A stretch of 7,396 nucleotides of DNA. Origin: Moraxellaceae bacterium. Lineage in GTDB: Bacteria > Pseudomonadota > Gammaproteobacteria > Pseudomonadales > UBA3067. The DNA lies in the NCBI GenBank assembly GCA_002401525.1, contig NVTH01000106.1:1-7396 (forward strand). The letters are read 5' to 3'. The first letter of the stretch is position 1. Every line of letters starts with the position of its first letter. The position numbers were made by a program, and so were the translations under genes. The notes below the pieces were generated by a model. It searched no databases. It was not told where the DNA came from and saw nothing but the letters and a program-made list of their open reading frames with translations. Shown here piece after piece: positions 5,941 to 7,396 of this stretch.

Positions 5941-6690
5941 ATGAAACATCCCCCCCCTGATCGACCCCAGCATCTCCCCCAACATTGTCACCATGATGTG
6001 ACGGCCCTTATATTATCGGGAGGCCGAGGCGAAAGAATGAACGGTCAGGATAAGGGGCTTGTTAAATACCAAAATTCCACACTAGCAGAAACCACCATTT
6101 GTATCCTTAAACCCCAGGTTAGAGACCTTATTATTAGCTGCAACAGAAACCTGGAGGATTACAAAAAATTTGGCTTTTTGATCGCTTCCGATCAGTCCAA
6201 TAGACTTCATTGTGAGGAATACCCCGGACCAATCGCAGGCATATTATCCGCAAGCGAGTTAGTCCAAACTCAATATATTCAACTCTGCCCATGCGATACA
6301 CCCAGCATCCCCGATAACTTAGTCGATTTGTTAATGAATCAACTCACAACTCAGCAAAGCATCGTTTATCACAACTCTACTGACCACAACCCTGCTAATC
6401 ACAACAATGAGACTCAAAATATTACTGATGGCGAAATAAATGCGCAAAACAACCGCTTGGCCCAAGAAAAAACACCTCCGCTAATCGCCGTACCGTTTGA
6501 CGGTGAACGATTACAACCTTTGCACGCACTCATTCACACACAGTTAATCCCTTCTCTATCTCAATATTTCGATAAAGGGGGCCGTAAAATCAGGGATTGG
6601 ATCGCTACTCAAGCCGCAATTGAGGTGGATGTATCTAGCCACAGAATAAAATTTAGAAACATTAATCGACCGGAAGACCTCGAAGCTTGA
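5941..6690 (+). CDS. mobA: Molybdenum cofactor guanylyltransferase MobA, with N-terminal and internal extensions
   Basis: MobA transfers GMP from GTP to Mo-molybdopterin, making the guanine dinucleotide cofactor of DMSO-reductase family enzymes in the cytosol. In numbering from the GTG at 5938, the nucleotide-binding motif LSGGRGERMNGQDKGL spans 26-41, with Lys39. It is followed by CNRNLEDY, EYPGPIAGILSA (94-105), the metal-binding LCPCDTPSIP (116-125), and the C-terminal DGERLQPLHALI (188-199) with VDVSSHRIKFRNINRPEDL. It has 249-250 residues against about 194 in E. coli. The excess is a 20-residue His/Pro-rich N-terminus and an Asn-rich insertion at about 145-180. ATG at 5941 or GTG at 5938 are both possible; neither has a Shine-Dalgarno, and TAA lies in frame at 5914-5916. 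No other molybdopterin gene is in view. Confidence 0.93.
   Translation: MKHPPPDRPQHLPQHCHHDVTALILSGGRGERMNGQDKGLVKYQNSTLAETTICILKPQVRDLIISCNRNLEDYKKFGFLIASDQSNRLHCEEYPGPIAGILSASELVQTQYIQLCPCDTPSIPDNLVDLLMNQLTTQQSIVYHNSTDHNPANHNNETQNITDGEINAQNNRLAQEKTPPLIAVPFDGERLQPLHALIHTQLIPSLSQYFDKGGRKIRDWIATQAAIEVDVSSHRIKFRNINRPEDLEA
6370..6414 (+). repeat. 15-bp tandem repeat inside mobA (HNxxx x3)
   Basis: Three in-frame units all begin CACAAC: CACAACTCTACTGAC, CACAACCCTGCTAAT and CACAACAATGAGACT. They encode HNSTD, HNPAN and HNNET. They start the Asn-rich insertion that the E. coli enzyme lacks. Confidence 0.75.
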
Positions 6691-6782
6691 CCCAAGGTTA
6701 TACCAAGCAGAGTTCAACAAGCTTGCTAGATGTTAGGCTACGACAAGGGATGTAAAAAATGATCGACAGAATAAGACATTTT

Positions 6783-6800
6783 AAAAATGCTGCATCAGCA
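6783..6800 (-). terminator. Rho-independent terminator, minus strand (distal)
   Basis: On the minus strand TGCTG-ATG-CAGCA forms a 5-bp stem with a 3-nt loop, followed at once by TTTTT (6787-6783). The stem is short, so strength is uncertain. It would act as a backup for the terminator at 6834-6855. Confidence 0.5.
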
Positions 6801-6833
6801 GAATAGCAAAAGAATAATGCAGGAAAATACGCC

Positions 6834-6855
6834 AAAAAATCGGCACTAGCCGACT
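6834..6855 (-). terminator. Rho-independent terminator, minus strand
   Basis: Minus strand AGTCGGC-TAGT-GCCGATT folds into a 7-bp stem (five Watson-Crick pairs in the TCGGC/GCCGA core, one G-U and one A-U) with a 4-nt loop. It runs into six T (6839-6834). On the plus strand the stem is one pair worse and the tail CTTTAAAA is poor, so it mainly serves minus-strand transcripts: the AlgP-like gene about 205 bp upstream or a separate small RNA. Confidence 0.75.
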
Positions 6856-6868
6856 TTAAAAGCGTCCA

Positions 6869-6900
6869 TCAACATTAACCAGCCACAACTTTAGCCAGCC
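6869..6900. repeat. 16-bp tandem duplication inside the candidate RNA
   Basis: Read on the minus strand, GGCTGGCTAAAGTTGT (6900-6885) is followed directly by GGCTGGTTAATGTTGA (6884-6869); 13 of 16 positions agree. Confidence 0.7.
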
Positions 6901-6917
6901 TACAGCGAGCAAAACCC

Positions 6918-6923
6918 ATTATA
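6918..6923 (-). promoter_or_regulatory. Perfect -10 box TATAAT
   Basis: This exact TATAAT on the minus strand lies between the AlgP-like stop codon and the terminator at 6834-6855. There is no recognisable -35 at 16-18 nt and no extended -10 TG, so promoter activity is only a possibility. Confidence 0.3.
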
Positions 6924-7061
6924 CGGCCCACTAAGAACATTGAAGTGGCGGCGCAATGATATCCCTATCAATACGTCTAATCGGCTGACAGCAAGCCCCA
7001 TTCCACAGCTTACACTGTGAAACAGGGAATCTAACCAAGCCGACCTAGTGGTACTACTAAG

Positions 7062-7396
7062 CTATTTCTTAGCCTTAGCTGGGCGACCGCGGCGCTTTGC
7101 AGCTGGAGCGGCCATTTTCGCTGGACGTCCACGACCCTTAGCTTTAGCCTTAGGTGCAGCTTTCGTATCAGCTTTCGTATCAGCTTTCGCTTTAGGGGCA
7201 GCTTTTTTAGCAGCGGCCTTTTTAACGGCTTTCTTAGGCGCAGCGGCCTTAGATGCTTTCGCTTCAACCGATTTAAGTTTCGCAGCAACTTTCTTCTCAA
7301 CAGCTTTACACTTCGCTTCTTCTTTCTTAGAGCGAGCCTTAACTTTACGTGTATCTGCCTTTTGACGCTTTGACGTCCACTTTGCTTCAAAAGCGG
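7062..7396 (-). CDS. AlgP/histone H1-like Lys/Ala-rich DNA-binding protein with two AT-hooks, C-terminal part (partial at right edge)
   Basis: The last 110 residues are inside the window; the start lies beyond base 7396. The visible N-terminal third (FEAKWTSKRQKADTRKVK, then KKEEAKCKAVEKKVAAKLKS) is a highly charged, probably helical stretch. The middle is Lys/Ala/Pro rich (KAAAPKKAVKKAAAKKAAPK, KADTKADTK), like the tails of AlgP and eukaryotic H1. The end carries two AT-hook motifs, GRGRPAK (87-93 of the fragment) and RRGRPAK (101-107), then AKAKK and TAG. Such proteins bind the minor groove of AT-rich DNA and compact or regulate chromatin; AlgP affects alginate genes in Pseudomonas, but no alginate gene is in view. 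The gene converges on mobA, with minus-strand terminators downstream. Two longer open frames here, one on each strand, arise from the biased codons and are not genes. Confidence 0.88.
   Translation of the reverse strand, partial: AFEAKWTSKRQKADTRKVKARSKKEEAKCKAVEKKVAAKLKSVEAKASKAAAPKKAVKKAAAKKAAPKAKADTKADTKAAPKAKAKGRGRPAKMAAPAAKRRGRPAKAKK
7158..7181 (-). repeat. 12-bp tandem repeat in the AlgP-like gene (ADTK x2)
   Basis: The plus-strand unit AGCTTTCGTATC occurs at 7158-7169 and 7170-7181 without change and is followed by a third partial AGCTTTCG. On the coding strand it gives the repeated ADTK. Exact identity suggests a recent in-frame duplication. Confidence 0.85.

Larger units (their letters stand above)
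6834..6911 (-). ncRNA. Candidate small RNA (about 78 nt) ending in the terminator
   Basis: On the minus strand a perfect TATAAT (6923-6918) lies about 7 nt before a GGG that could be a start site (near 6911). About 78 nt later transcription would end at the hairpin and six-T tail. The interior holds two 16-bp imperfect copies beginning GGCTGG. No good -35 is present (closest is TTCAAT with 15-nt spacing), so an activator or weak promoter is implied. It could equally be only the 3' untranslated region of the AlgP-like mRNA. Confidence 0.3.
6691..7061. other. Convergent spacer between mobA and the AlgP-like gene
   Basis: This gap of about 370 bp lies between the mobA stop and the stop of the minus-strand AlgP-like gene. 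It contains two minus-strand terminators, a TATAAT box, a 16-bp tandem duplication, a 7-bp inverted repeat AAGCTTG / CAAGCTT (6683-6689 with 6718-6724), and a weak CACAG / CTGTG hairpin (7004-7019). No plus-strand terminator with a T-run follows mobA. No protein-coding frame is convincing. Confidence 0.5.

Noticed and set aside
6759..6806. Mini-ORF MIDRIRHFKNAASAE on the plus strand with AAGGG upstream
   Set aside because: Only 15 codons, and its second half is the arm of the minus-strand terminator hairpin. Chance occurrence is likely, although the Shine-Dalgarno spacing is reasonable.
7004..7022. Hairpin CACAG-CTTACA-CTGTG as a terminator of the AlgP-like gene
   Set aside because: The stem is only 5 bp and no T-run follows on either strand.
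7048..7365. Open frame of 105 codons on the plus strand, Ala/Phe/Leu rich
   Set aside because: Antisense shadow of the Lys/Ala-rich gene; repeated AAAF-type composition is what reverse complemented Lys/Ala codons give.
7031..7390. Open frame of 119 codons on the minus strand, Arg/Leu/Lys rich, overlapping the AlgP-like gene
   Set aside because: It is the shifted frame of the AlgP-like gene, whose repeated AAA/GCT codons keep other frames open. The other minus frame has AT-hooks and a clean stop at 7062-7064.

Overview
The window looks like a chromosomal segment of a gammaproteobacterium, probably a marine one of the Pseudomonas / Oceanospirillales / Cellvibrionales kind. The clues are RsmJ (a gammaproteobacterial 16S rRNA methyltransferase), a TsaB ending in the enterobacterial-type YLR..WKKLPG tail, an AlgP-like lysine/alanine-rich AT-hook protein, and a moderate, slightly AT-leaning base composition. 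No transposase, phage gene, tRNA, rRNA or CRISPR array was seen.

Layout. From 1 to 5452 every gene lies on the minus strand, so transcription runs right to left: tsaB (tRNA t6A synthesis), uppP (undecaprenyl-diphosphate recycling), a 129-residue hypothetical gene, rsmJ, then a compact three-gene ABC operon. The operon consists of an ATPase, an ABC-2 type permease overlapping it by one base, and a GldG-like auxiliary protein that runs off the left edge. A gap of about 490 bp separates tsaB from the divergent plus-strand gene mobA (molybdenum cofactor guanylyltransferase). Convergent to mobA, and cut by the right edge, is a minus-strand gene for a histone-H1/AlgP-like DNA-binding protein.

The left half is mostly housekeeping: tRNA and rRNA modification and cell-wall lipid carrier supply. 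The ABC operon resembles the gliding-motility GldA/GldF/GldG set, but such operons occur widely in non-gliding proteobacteria and the substrate is not known. MobA carries two additions relative to the E. coli enzyme: a His/Pro-rich N-terminus and an Asn-rich insertion of about 36 residues built partly from 15-bp repeats.

Three things stand out beyond the genes. First, short degenerate tandem duplications with units of 12-19 bp recur in almost every spacer and in two or three coding regions. Second, the mobA/AlgP-like gap holds two minus-strand rho-independent terminators, one of them preceded by a perfect TATAAT about 80 bp upstream, which outlines a candidate small RNA. Third, several genes start with GTG or TTG, and the choice of start matters for tsaB, rsmJ, uppP and mobA. 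I found no convincing wholly new multi-gene system; the candidate small RNA and the repeat pattern are the most original observations.
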